Below are positions 7,496 to 14,609 of a DNA stretch of 38,293 bases, one piece after another. Made by a program: the position numbers and the translations under genes. The stretch covers positions 1 to 38,293 of the forward strand of contig JAFSPW010000034.1 of the NCBI GenBank assembly GCA_017451295.1, read 5' to 3'. The first letter of the stretch is position 1, and the number at the start of each line of letters is the position of its first letter. The notes beneath the pieces were generated by a model. That model did no database searches, was not told where the DNA came from, and was given only the letters and a program-made list of their open reading frames with translations. Source of the stretch: Clostridia bacterium (lineage in GTDB: Bacteria; Bacillota; Clostridia; Christensenellales; CAG-138).

Positions 7496-8086
7496 TCAGT
7501 TAATAATTCCTATATGGTTTAGCGGCCATATCCTGGCCACGACCTGTCCGACAACCTGGTCCTGTTCGATGCATCCGATCAGGCTGCTGCGGCTGTCTAT
7601 GCTGGTCAAGCGGTGATCCCCCATTACAAACAGGCATCCTTCCGGAACCACAAAGGGGAAGGTAACATCGCAGTTTCCCAGGCTTTTCTCCTTTACATAC
7701 GGTTCGTTCAGCGCTAGGTTGTTCACAAATACATTTCCGTATTCATCCATGGTTACCACATCGCCGGAAAGCGCAATGACGCGTTTTAAAATCAGTCTGT
7801 CGTGGGCGTACATGCCGCATAGTTCTCCGGATTGAATGTTGGAATCATGAGCTAACAGAAGCACATCACCGTCTTTCAGGGTGGGCTCCATGCTGCTGCC
7901 GGATACTTCCAATACAGGCAAGAACAGTACCAGAATCATGGCGCCGGAACACAGCATGATACTGAACCCGGCGATAAAAGAACCGATTGCCTTGCGCCAT
8001 TTGGCCCGGCGAATGAGCTTGGCTTTCTCCCATCTAAGCTGCTCCAAGGAGGGAATGATTCTACCCTTGCTGGTTTCAAAGGTCAT
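7496..8086 (-). CDS. Signal peptidase I (S26 family)
   Basis: The 196-residue membrane protease cleaves signal peptides of exported proteins. One membrane anchor spans about residues 35-58. The catalytic serine is Ser65 in VSGSSMEPTL and the general base is Lys101 in LKRVIA. The conserved GDHR...DSR box (MGDHRLTSIDSRS) is present near residue 157. The length fits Gram-positive signal peptidases. The start codon overlaps the stop of the upstream 91-residue gene as ATGA, so the two form a coupled pair. No substrate gene is adjacent. Confidence 0.9.
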   Translation of the reverse strand: MTFETSKGRIIPSLEQLRWEKAKLIRRAKWRKAIGSFIAGFSIMLCSGAMILVLFLPVLEVSGSSMEPTLKDGDVLLLAHDSNIQSGELCGMYAHDRLILKRVIALSGDVVTMDEYGNVFVNNLALNEPYVKEKSLGNCDVTFPFVVPEGCLFVMGDHRLTSIDSRSSLIGCIEQDQVVGQVVARIWPLNHIGIIN

Positions 8087-8358
8087 GCGCTTCTCTCCCC
8101 CTCCTCCTGCGTATTGCCCTGCTGGATGCTGTCCACATATATACGGGCTGTTTCCTGAGCTGCTTCAAATAGCCCCGTGATGCGGGCGGCCGCTTCCATA
8201 AGAGAACCGGCGCTTTCAGCTTGCAGGGTAAAAGTCTGCAGACGATGGTTGGCCTGATGGAGGAGCTTGTCCTTCTGCATCTCTCTTCGCTTCAGCTCAT
8301 AAATGATTTCTATCAAGTCCGTGCGCGAGTACTTGCGGCAATCTCGTTTCATGCTCAT
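8083..8358 (-). CDS. Small coiled-coil protein of unknown function, coupled to signal peptidase I
   Basis: The 91-residue protein is highly charged and helical, with a basic N-terminus (MKRDCRKYSRTDLIEIIYELKRRE). An amphipathic middle (LLHQANHRLQTFTLQAESAGSLMEAAARITGLFEAAQETA) suggests a coiled coil. It has no signal peptide or membrane segment. Its stop overlaps the signal peptidase start as ATGA, and the tight coupling hints at a shared role. The ATG at 8358 is preceded by a weak GGGGG site; the ATG at 8352 is an alternative. I do not recognise a characterised family. Confidence 0.7.
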   Translation of the reverse strand: MSMKRDCRKYSRTDLIEIIYELKRREMQKDKLLHQANHRLQTFTLQAESAGSLMEAAARITGLFEAAQETARIYVDSIQQGNTQEEGERSA

Positions 8359-8386
8359 TTGCCCCCTTCAGCTTTTTGTGGAATCA

Positions 8387-8415
8387 ACTATACCAACCGG
8401 TACCGGGGGATTAAA
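8387..8415 (-). promoter_or_regulatory. Possible promoter with a 10-bp palindrome in its spacer
   Basis: On the minus strand TATAGT (8387-8392), preceded by TGG as an extended -10, lies 17 bases from TTTAAT (8410-8415). The perfect palindrome CCGGTACCGG (8397-8406) sits inside the spacer, where a repressor would block RNA polymerase. It would drive the 91-residue gene and signal peptidase I. The -35 match is poor. Confidence 0.4.
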
Positions 8416-8524
8416 CGGTGAACTTTTGCTCAGAAACGTCGAAATCGTCAGCTTGGGCCATATCTATCCCTTTGCTGACACAATGAAAGATTCCTCGTCA
8501 GAATAAAGTATTCGCCGTGGGGAC

Positions 8525-8552
8525 TTGAAAAAATAAGAAAATGTGGTAATAT
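8525..8552 (+). promoter_or_regulatory. Promoter of the DtxR-like regulator
   Basis: TTGAAA (8525-8530) and TAATAT (8547-8552) are separated by 16 bases. The ATG follows at 8580 behind AGGAGG (8567-8572). The surrounding DNA is A+T-rich, as expected for a promoter. Confidence 0.6.
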
Positions 8553-8579
8553 ATTTCGTAAACATTAGGAGGCATTGTC

Positions 8580-8948
8580 ATGCGGCTGCAGGAATCCGGC
8601 GAAATGTATTTGGAAACGATTCTCATTCTGTCAGAGCATCTGGAACATGTTCGCTCGCTGGATGTTGCCGCCCATATGGGGTTTAGTAAACCCAGTGTTT
8701 CCCGTGCCGTCAGTCTCTTGAAGGAAGCCGGCTATGTGAGTATGGACTCCTCCGGCTACCTTACGTTGACGGATGCCGGCCTTTCCATTGCACAAAAGAT
8801 TTATGAACGGCATAACTTGCTGTCTAAGCTCTTTATGGATATCGGCGTGGATAAGGAAACGGCTTTGGAGGATGCCTGCAAAATCGAGCACTATATCAGT
8901 GATGTTACCTTCGAAAAGATAAAAGAGTATGCTGCCAAGCATGCATGA
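8580..8948 (+). CDS. DtxR/MntR-family metal-dependent transcriptional regulator
   Basis: The 122-residue protein has an N-terminal winged helix (residues 5-65, with SKPSVSRAVSLLKEAGYV as recognition segment). The helical metal-binding and dimerisation part follows, but the SH3-like third domain of DtxR is absent, as in MntR. Visible candidate ligands are Met9, His78, Cys100, Glu103 and His104. Met, Cys, Glu and His at these points match DtxR site 2 rather than Bacillus MntR, where Asp8 replaces Met. Iron-type sensing is therefore possible. AGGAGG lies 7 bases before the ATG. A terminator directly follows. The cation efflux gene two genes later is a plausible target. Confidence 0.85.
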   Translation: MRLQESGEMYLETILILSEHLEHVRSLDVAAHMGFSKPSVSRAVSLLKEAGYVSMDSSGYLTLTDAGLSIAQKIYERHNLLSKLFMDIGVDKETALEDACKIEHYISDVTFEKIKEYAAKHA

Positions 8949-8955
8949 ATCCACC

Positions 8956-8978
8956 GGCAGCCGTGGGGCTGCCTTTTT
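8956..8978 (+). terminator. Intrinsic terminator after the DtxR-like gene
   Basis: GGCAGCC (8956-8962) pairs with GGCTGCC (8967-8973) around GTGG, followed by TTTTT (8974-8978). It starts eight bases after the stop and lies only about 15 bases before the next start. Read-through may serve the downstream pair. Confidence 0.8.
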
Positions 8979-8992
8979 GTTTGAGGCTTGCT

Positions 8993-10597
8993 ATGGATCG
9001 AATAATTGATTATGTGCAATGGTATAAGGATGTGCCCTTCTCGGTTGTTCCCTTCTCTGAAGTGGACAACCTGGTTTTGTGCGCCCTCTCCTATTGGAAG
9101 ATGAGCCCTTTGTTGCATTGCCAGGGCAGCATGTCCCTAAAACAGTGCTTTGATGCCCTGGAAGGTTCTTCGGTGGAGATGATGACGACCGACACCGATC
9201 CCACCATGAAGGCTTTTGTGGCCCTTTGCAGCGCCTCTAAACGCTATGGCAGCTTGCTGATTAGCGACTATGTGGATGAATTCTATCCCGAGGTGCCCAT
9301 ACAGTTTTCGGCTGTCACCTTCCATCTGAATGAAAAGACCAAGTATATAGCCTTCCGCGGCACAGACAGTTCCATTGCCGGATGGAAGGAAGACTTTATG
9401 ATTAGCTTCACGGAGACCCGGGCGCAGCAAATGAGCCTGGAGTATCTGAAAGAGCACATTCTGCCGGGCATGGAATACTATGTGGGAGGCCACAGTAAGG
9501 GCGGCAATCAGGCGCTGTATGCCGCAGCCCTCTTGCCCCAGGCTCAGCAGCAGCAGATTGCACGGCTGTATATCAACGATGGACCCGGACTTTGCAAGGA
9601 GGTGCTTGATCCCTCCGCTGCCAAAGCGCTGGATGACAGAGCCATTATGATTCGACCGGAGTACTGCGTTATCGGGAAAATTTTCCAGGCAGAGTTCAGC
9701 CAATGCCGCATTGTGAAAAGCACGCAAAAAGGACCTATGCAGCATTCCATCTTCTCCTGGGGTATTCAAGGGGGTGCGCTTGCGCTGTCTGACGGATACG
9801 ACCCTCAGAGCGAAGCCATCGACCGGATGCTGGACAGGTGGCTGGAGAAGGTGTCTATGGAGGAGCGCAAGACCTTTACGGACAGCATTTTTTCCGCCAT
9901 GGAGAAGGACGGCTCCAAAACGCTGTTTGATGTGATGGAGAACTGGCCTACCTCCTTAGAGAACATGGTGGTCTCCGTTCTCGATGGGGACCAGGCCGCC
10001 AAGGAAGCCATTAAAAAACTGCCTCGGGCGGCGGTTACCGGCAACGCCGCCAAAATCAGCAGGCAGATGAAGCAGGAGGTGGAGCATCAGCCCTATTTGG
10101 CGGATGCCGCCATTGCCCTGGCAGGGGTGCTGCTGTTGTTGCTCCCCTCGTCGTTTTTTAATCTTGCAATGGCCGGGGCGCTGCTGATCGTGCTTGCCTG
10201 GGAAGCCTATACCACCGTGCGGCAACTGCAGAAAAACCGATGGGATGCCCGGGAGGAACGAACCAGAATCACCCTATGCCTCATCATGTTTTCTGTGTTT
10301 CTGTTGATTCTGGTGAAGGAGCAGGCCCTGTTTTTGCTCAGCTCCATTCTGTTTGGCTTTTTATTGCTGTGGTACGGCTATTATACCGGAGCAAAAATCA
10401 AGCAGGATAGGAAGCATGGCGTGTTCTATTGGCTGCACTTTGCGGAAGCGCTGCTGTCGGTCATCCTGGGCGTGTTTATCTTAGTGGCGCCGCAACGGAC
10501 CATTCACGGCTTTTCCATCAGCGTTGGCATATTATTGATTCTGGATGCAGCAACCCATGCCATCATTCGGCTGCTGCAGATTAAAAACCTGAAATAA
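8993..10597 (+). CDS. Mbeg1-like (DUF2974) lipase-fold protein fused to a DUF308-like membrane region
   Basis: The 534-residue protein has an alpha/beta-hydrolase-like N-terminal half. AFRGTDSSIAGWKEDF is near residue 120, and the nucleophile elbow GGHSKGGNQALYAA holds Ser168, as in Mbeg1-like/DUF2974 proteins. The C-terminal third (about residues 370-530) has six or more hydrophobic segments resembling DUF308/HdeD. It is probably an esterase or lipase tethered at the membrane; the substrate is unknown. The start is ATG 8993 after a short GAGG site. An earlier in-frame ATG at 8945 would put the terminator inside the coding region. It is 13 bases from the cation efflux gene, so the two are likely co-transcribed. 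Confidence 0.75.
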   Translation: MDRIIDYVQWYKDVPFSVVPFSEVDNLVLCALSYWKMSPLLHCQGSMSLKQCFDALEGSSVEMMTTDTDPTMKAFVALCSASKRYGSLLISDYVDEFYPEVPIQFSAVTFHLNEKTKYIAFRGTDSSIAGWKEDFMISFTETRAQQMSLEYLKEHILPGMEYYVGGHSKGGNQALYAAALLPQAQQQQIARLYINDGPGLCKEVLDPSAAKALDDRAIMIRPEYCVIGKIFQAEFSQCRIVKSTQKGPMQHSIFSWGIQGGALALSDGYDPQSEAIDRMLDRWLEKVSMEERKTFTDSIFSAMEKDGSKTLFDVMENWPTSLENMVVSVLDGDQAAKEAIKKLPRAAVTGNAAKISRQMKQEVEHQPYLADAAIALAGVLLLLLPSSFFNLAMAGALLIVLAWEAYTTVRQLQKNRWDAREERTRITLCLIMFSVFLLILVKEQALFLLSSILFGFLLLWYGYYTGAKIKQDRKHGVFYWLHFAEALLSVILGVFILVAPQRTIHGFSISVGILLILDAATHAIIRLLQIKNLK

Positions 10598-10610
10598 GAA
10601 GGAGAGAGAT

Positions 10611-11747
10611 ATGGAATTTGAAAACACTTTGCCCTCGTTAGCCGCCAATCGGGAGAAGGTCATCGTTCGTACCAGCCTAATCGGCATCGGCGCCAATCTG
10701 TTGCTGGCCGGTTTTAAGGCGGTTATCGGCGTACTGACCCACTCCATCGCCGTTACATTGGATGCGGTGAACAACCTGTCCGATGCCCTTTCTTCGGTGG
10801 TCACCATTCTGGGTGCCAAACTGGGGGCAAAACTGCCGGATAAGAAGCATCCGTTGGGGTACGGCCGCATTGAATACCTGAGCGCCATGCTGGTGGCGGC
10901 TATCGTGCTGTATGCCGGCATCACCTCTGCGGTGGAGTCCGTCAAAAAGATTTTCGCGCCGGAGGTCGCAGACTACTCCCCCATCTCCCTGATTATTATT
11001 GCTGCCGCCATCGTGGTTAAGCTGCTGCTGGGACGATTTGTGAAGGCGCAAGGGAAAAAGGTCGGTTCCGGCGCCTTGGAAGCCTCCGGCGCCGATGCGC
11101 TATTTGATGCAATTTTGTCCCTGTCCGTTCTGCTTTCGGCGGTGGTGTACCTGGTGTTCCACATCTCCCTGGAAGCCTATGTGGGCGTTGTGATCTCCGG
11201 GTTCATCATTAAATCCGGCGTGGAGATGATGATGGATACCCTGAACGATATTCTGGGTCAGCGGGCAGATGCAGATCTTACCAGAGAGATTAAGCAGATT
11301 ATTGTGGCGGAACCGGAAGTCCGGGGTGCATACGATTTGATAATCAATAATTACGGCCCGGATAAAAACTATGCCTCGGTCCATGTGGAGCTGCCGGATG
11401 TGATGACGGTGGAGGAAGCGGATATGCTGACCCGCCGCATAGAGGCCAAGGTCTACAAGAAAACCGGTGTAATTTTGACGGGTATCGGTCTGTATTCGTT
11501 CAATACCAAGGACGATGAAGCCGCAATGATTCAAAACAGGGTGACGAATTTGGTCATGTCCCATGAGTGGGCGCTGCAGATGCATGGTTTCTATGCGGAC
11601 ACGGCGAAAAAGACCCTGCGCTTTGATGTGGTTCTCAGCTTTGATGTCGTTCCTCGCACGGCCATTGAGGAGCTTTGCGCTGAGATTACGGCGATTTACC
11701 CAGACTATCAGCTGCAAATCACCCCGGATGTAGACATTACAGACTGA
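10611..11747 (+). CDS. Cation diffusion facilitator (divalent metal efflux)
   Basis: The 378-residue membrane protein belongs to the CDF family, which exports Zn, Fe, Mn or similar ions by proton antiport. Six membrane segments lie in about residues 20-205. Expected metal-site aspartates lie in LDAVNNLSDALSS and EASGADALFDAILS, and the family motif HPLGYGRIEYLSAM is present. The cytoplasmic C-terminal region is longer than in a basic CDF, ending near residue 378 with a second domain-like stretch. AAGGAG precedes the ATG. With the DtxR-like gene nearby, iron or manganese efflux is a reasonable guess. The ion is not certain. Confidence 0.9.
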   Translation: MEFENTLPSLAANREKVIVRTSLIGIGANLLLAGFKAVIGVLTHSIAVTLDAVNNLSDALSSVVTILGAKLGAKLPDKKHPLGYGRIEYLSAMLVAAIVLYAGITSAVESVKKIFAPEVADYSPISLIIIAAAIVVKLLLGRFVKAQGKKVGSGALEASGADALFDAILSLSVLLSAVVYLVFHISLEAYVGVVISGFIIKSGVEMMMDTLNDILGQRADADLTREIKQIIVAEPEVRGAYDLIINNYGPDKNYASVHVELPDVMTVEEADMLTRRIEAKVYKKTGVILTGIGLYSFNTKDDEAAMIQNRVTNLVMSHEWALQMHGFYADTAKKTLRFDVVLSFDVVPRTAIEELCAEITAIYPDYQLQITPDVDITD

Positions 11748-11763
11748 ATGACAAGCAAAATCA

Positions 11764-11793
11764 AAGGCTGCTGCCCGGTTGGACAGCAGCCTT
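11764..11793. terminator. Two-way intrinsic terminator between the CDF gene and the rod RNA
   Basis: AAGGCTGCTG (11764-11773) pairs with CAGCAGCCTT (11784-11793). CTTAT follows on the plus strand. On the minus strand the stem is followed by TGATTTTG, a reasonable U-rich tail. It closes the CDF transcript and the oppositely directed yedE-yedF-DUF3343-rod RNA transcript. Confidence 0.75.
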
Positions 11794-11796
11794 CTT

Positions 11797-11959
11797 ATAC
11801 TAATCCACGCCTAACCCATGCACATTGGGCGGCACCTTCTGTGCCGGTTCTGCTTCGTCTAATCTGGATTGACGGTCCAGAGTCAATCTGCGATTCTCCT
11901 CATGGAACCAACGCAGAATTTGCTCGCCGACTGCACATGTTTTAGACGCGGATTAGTAT
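11797..11959 (-). ncRNA. Candidate rod-shaped structured RNA, 163 nt, downstream of the DUF3343 gene
   Basis: The minus-strand transcript folds into one long hairpin. An 18-bp outer helix (11959-11942 with 11797-11814) is followed by 11939-11932/11817-11824, 11928-11925/11828-11831 and 11923-11921/11832-11834. Then come 11918-11914/11837-11841 and 11912-11905/11843-11850. A 9x10-base central bubble follows, then a 4-bp and a 7-bp helix (11888-11882/11867-11873) with an 8-base loop. Six pairs are G-U on the minus strand and would be A-C on the plus strand; only one position favours the reverse. That points to selection on minus-strand RNA. A terminator follows at once. No reading frame of substance is present. 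A long rod with a central bubble recalls 6S RNA, but no family signature is recognised. A palindromic MITE-like element is the main alternative. Confidence 0.6.
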
Positions 11960-11968
11960 TACTATGCA

Positions 11969-12211
11969 CTATTCGTTTTCATATAGGAGAGAATAGGAAT
12001 CCTCCCCTATGATTTGATACACCCGTTCCACATCCTCGTCCATGCAGGATAAGCAGATATCCGTGCTGCGATACACCACGCATGTGCCGCAGGAGGAGCT
12101 GAGCTTGCGAAACACGGGCATCATTCGGGCTTCTATGCCCTTTTCCTGCAAGGCCCTATATGTGAGCAAGGCAGACAGATGGGTGTGAAACGTGGCTACA
12201 TAGTCTTTCAT
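11969..12211 (-). CDS. DUF3343 protein, putative selenium/sulfur carrier
   Basis: The 80-residue protein matches the DUF3343 family, small proteins often found beside yedE/yedF-type selenium genes. It starts YVATFHTHLSALLTYRALQEKGIEARMMPV, typical of the family. The Cys pair SSSCGTCVVY near residue 40 could carry the chalcogen, and a second pair-like stretch is CLSCM. Its start overlaps the yedF stop as ATGA. Cytosolic; no signal peptide. The biochemical role is unproven. It is the last gene before the rod RNA and terminator. Confidence 0.8.
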   Translation of the reverse strand: MKDYVATFHTHLSALLTYRALQEKGIEARMMPVFRKLSSSCGTCVVYRSTDICLSCMDEDVERVYQIIGEDSYSLLYENE

Positions 12212-12411
12212 TTGGTCAGTTCCAGACGGAAATCCTCTCCATCCTTCTGAACGGAAACCTTATAACCGGAGGCGGTAGCGAATCGAGTGACATTTTCCAC
12301 GCACACCTGTTCATCTACCAGCACGGTCAGGGACTTTGGATTATCGGCCTTTACTGCCCGCTGCACCATGACAACGGGAATGGGGCAAGCATATCCACGT
12401 GCATCAACCAT
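12208..12411 (-). CDS. yedF: YedF/TusA-like sulfurtransferase-fold protein
   Basis: The 67-residue protein is a TusA-fold carrier. The N-terminal VDARGYACPIPVVM holds the CPxP motif, whose Cys carries persulfide or selenide in this family. Selenium-locus YedF proteins in many clostridia have a second domain; here that part seems replaced by the separate DUF3343 gene. ATG 12411 is chosen because AGGAGG (12420-12425) is 8 bases upstream; the TTG at 12417 is too close. It lies 22 bases after yedE and is coupled to DUF3343 by an ATGA overlap. Confidence 0.85.
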   Translation of the reverse strand: MVDARGYACPIPVVMVQRAVKADNPKSLTVLVDEQVCVENVTRFATASGYKVSVQKDGEDFRLELTK

Positions 12412-12433
12412 AATCAATTCCTCCTTAAAAGCA

Positions 12434-13528
12434 TTATGCCTGTTTCTTTTCAGCCTTGGGCATGTTCAGCAGGGAGATGACCAGCACCAGCACCAGGCAG
12501 CCGATGACCACAATTTTACCGGTCAGGGAGATGCCGCCCACCTTAGTTACGCCGTCCACCACGCTGTCGGGGTTGCCCGCCAAGCCAAAGTTATGGGAGA
12601 TGGCGGCACCGGCAATCATACCAAAGACGGTGACGGCGGAATCGCCGTTGCCTTCACCGGCCAGGATGAGCTGGCGCAGGGGGCAGCCGCCGAGAAGCAC
12701 AGAACCCCAACCGGCCAGGACCATGCCCATGAAGTTCCAAATGTGGCTGCTGTGGGCCACAGGCTGATTGGCAAAGCCCAGCTTGAAGTTGCCCATGGCC
12801 AGGGTACCGATGAGGGTGACCACCAGCACGGCGACAAAGCCATACAGAAGCTTGAAATCCTTAAAGAGAATAGCATCCCGGATACCGCCAACCATGCACA
12901 GCCGGGAACGCTGGGCCAAGGCGCCTACGACCAGAGCGATGGCCAAAGCGATGAAGAAGGGGGCATGCATGGAGCCGGGACCCTCTGTGCTGATTTTATA
13001 CAGCGTGGGGAACAGGATAAAGCCCAACCCGGCGATAAGCAGGAAAGCAGGCAATGCGGCACCCTCGGCCTTGCCCAGGGTATAGGTACGCTTTAAGGTG
13101 AAGCCCCGCTTTACGAACTGAGAGCCGACGAAGATACCCACGGCAAAGCCCAGCAAGCCCACAAGCGCGTTCAAATCGCCGGCGCCCAGACGAAGGACCA
13201 TTCTCAGCGGACAGCCCAGGAAGGCCAATGCGCCAATCATTACCATAGCGCCCAGCAAAAAACGTGTGGCAGGAGAGGAGCCGCCCTTGGCTCTAAACTC
13301 GCCCTTAATCAATGCCATAATGAAGGAGCCCAGCACCAGACCCAGAATCTCCGGACGGAAATACTGCACTTTGGCGGCGGAATGGAGCCCCAATGTGCCG
13401 GCAATGTCCCGTTCAAAACAGGCGATACAGAAACCCATGTTTTTGGGGTTGCCAAGGAAGGTGAGCACCAAAGCGGCCACACCCACCAGAGCTCCGGTCA
13501 GTACAACGGTCCAATTGATTTTTTTCAT
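12434..13528 (-). CDS. yedE: YedE-family selenium (sulfur) transporter
   Basis: The 364-residue protein is a YeeE/YedE membrane protein with around ten hydrophobic segments. The repeated half-site motif is present twice, as FLGCPLRMVLRLGAGD and LLGGCPLRQLILAGEGNGD, each with the conserved Cys expected to handle the chalcogen during transport. MGFCIACFERD near residue 31 is also family-typical. The neighbours YedF, DUF3343, a LysR protein and SelD make selenium the likely cargo. ATG 13528 follows AGGAGG by 5 bases. It is the first gene after lysR in the same direction. Confidence 0.88.
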   Translation of the reverse strand: MKKINWTVVLTGALVGVAALVLTFLGNPKNMGFCIACFERDIAGTLGLHSAAKVQYFRPEILGLVLGSFIMALIKGEFRAKGGSSPATRFLLGAMVMIGALAFLGCPLRMVLRLGAGDLNALVGLLGFAVGIFVGSQFVKRGFTLKRTYTLGKAEGAALPAFLLIAGLGFILFPTLYKISTEGPGSMHAPFFIALAIALVVGALAQRSRLCMVGGIRDAILFKDFKLLYGFVAVLVVTLIGTLAMGNFKLGFANQPVAHSSHIWNFMGMVLAGWGSVLLGGCPLRQLILAGEGNGDSAVTVFGMIAGAAISHNFGLAGNPDSVVDGVTKVGGISLTGKIVVIGCLVLVLVISLLNMPKAEKKQA

Positions 13529-13633
13529 AGTACCCTCCTTTTTTGGATAGTCTATATATCCTGATTTTAAGTATAGGGCAGGCTTCGACAAAAAGCGAAT
13601 GGAAAAAAATAATGCAACGCCCGGAACAATCGG

Positions 13634-14545
13634 TTATTTCGATAAAAGAATATCGCTTGTGCGGGTGCGGACATATTGAATCAGCTTCTGTTCCAAGGGC
13701 TGCAGCACCGTGTCCTTTTGCCAGGCTACATAGAGCTTTCGGCTATCATCGATGCCGGTAAAGGAAAAGCTGAGCATCTTTCCCGCTTGCACCTCATCGG
13801 CAACGGCCAGGTTGGAAAGGATGGCGCAGCCCATGCCCTCCATAACGCTCATTTTAATGGTTTCCGGGTTTTCCATGCGAGCGATGATGGGGGGATTGGC
13901 ATTCAGCTGCTGCAAAAACACCTGGGCAGCATGCTGGGTACCGGAGCCTTCCGTCCGGGCAATCATGGGCAGGGTGAGTAAATCATTTGCCGCCACACCT
14001 TGGGCTGCCAGATTCGAATATAAACTGCTGGTATTGGTGACCAAAACGAGCTTATCCTCCGCAATCTGCTGGAAATGGAGACTGCTGTCCCCTTCTTTGC
14101 GCCCGGTGAAGGCAATGCGAACTTCTCCCTTTTTCAGGCATCCCAAAATATGATCGCTGTCGCCCCGGCGCAGGATATACCGGGCATTGGGGTGCTTCTT
14201 AGTAAATCCGCTCAAAAGCTTGGGCAGCAAGTACTGGGCGGGCACGGTGGATGTGCCGATTTTGAGCACATCCCGCTCCCCCTCCTCCTGCAGGCTTTGC
14301 AGCTTTTGAACCTGCTCCAATATATCCTTTGCGGCAAGGTACACCCTTTTTCCGTCCTCTGTAAGGGTCACCCGGCGATGGGCGCCGCGTTCAATCAGCC
14401 GCACCCCCAGCAGTTCCTCCAGGGCACGGATGTGCATGCTGATGGTGGATTGGGTTAGATGCAGTTCCTCCGCTGCCCGGGTGAAGCTGCAGAACTCCAC
14501 CGTTGCTACCAGGACTTCCAATTGACGAATGCTGATATCCAGCAT
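13634..14545 (-). CDS. LysR-family regulator of the selenium locus
   Basis: The 303-residue protein has an N-terminal winged HTH (residues 1-60, SFTRAAEELHLTQSTISMHIRALEELLGVRLIER). A LysR substrate-binding domain runs from about residue 90 (VLKIGTSTVPAQYLLPKLLSGF) to the end, resembling the CysL/CbbR type. AGGAGG lies 4 bases before the ATG. It is divergent from the cysteine desulfurase gene across only 64 bp, the classic LysR arrangement, and upstream of yedE on the same strand. Control of both by selenium or sulfur status is a natural inference. The effector is unknown. Confidence 0.88.
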   Translation of the reverse strand: MLDISIRQLEVLVATVEFCSFTRAAEELHLTQSTISMHIRALEELLGVRLIERGAHRRVTLTEDGKRVYLAAKDILEQVQKLQSLQEEGERDVLKIGTSTVPAQYLLPKLLSGFTKKHPNARYILRRGDSDHILGCLKKGEVRIAFTGRKEGDSSLHFQQIAEDKLVLVTNTSSLYSNLAAQGVAANDLLTLPMIARTEGSGTQHAAQVFLQQLNANPPIIARMENPETIKMSVMEGMGCAILSNLAVADEVQAGKMLSFSFTGIDDSRKLYVAWQKDTVLQPLEQKLIQYVRTRTSDILLSK

Positions 14546-14574
14546 GCTTCCTCCTTATGTGCAGAAAAATCTAT

Positions 14575-14603
14575 GTGACAATCGCTATCGCCTGTGGTAT
14601 TCT
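14575..14603 (+). promoter_or_regulatory. Promoter placing the transcription start on the desulfurase ATG
   Basis: GTGACA (14575-14580) and the extended -10 TGGTATTCT (hexamer 14598-14603) are 17 bases apart. A start 7 bases after the -10 falls at 14610, the A of the ATG. No Shine-Dalgarno sequence is present. The mRNA may be leaderless. Confidence 0.5.
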
Positions 14604-14609
14604 CTTTCT

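Noticed and set aside
7290..7496. Small protein gene or 27-residue leader peptide upstream of the AraC gene
   Set aside because: Neither frame has a ribosome site, and the longer one would start upstream of the strong promoter at 7399-7427.
11820..11945. A short selenocysteine-containing gene on the minus strand (in-frame TGA near selenium genes)
   Set aside because: There is no ribosome site or family match, and the region is explained better by the long paired RNA structure.
11748..11945. Plus-strand coding region downstream of the CDF gene
   Set aside because: It begins inside the terminator, has no ribosome site, and its translation resembles nothing.
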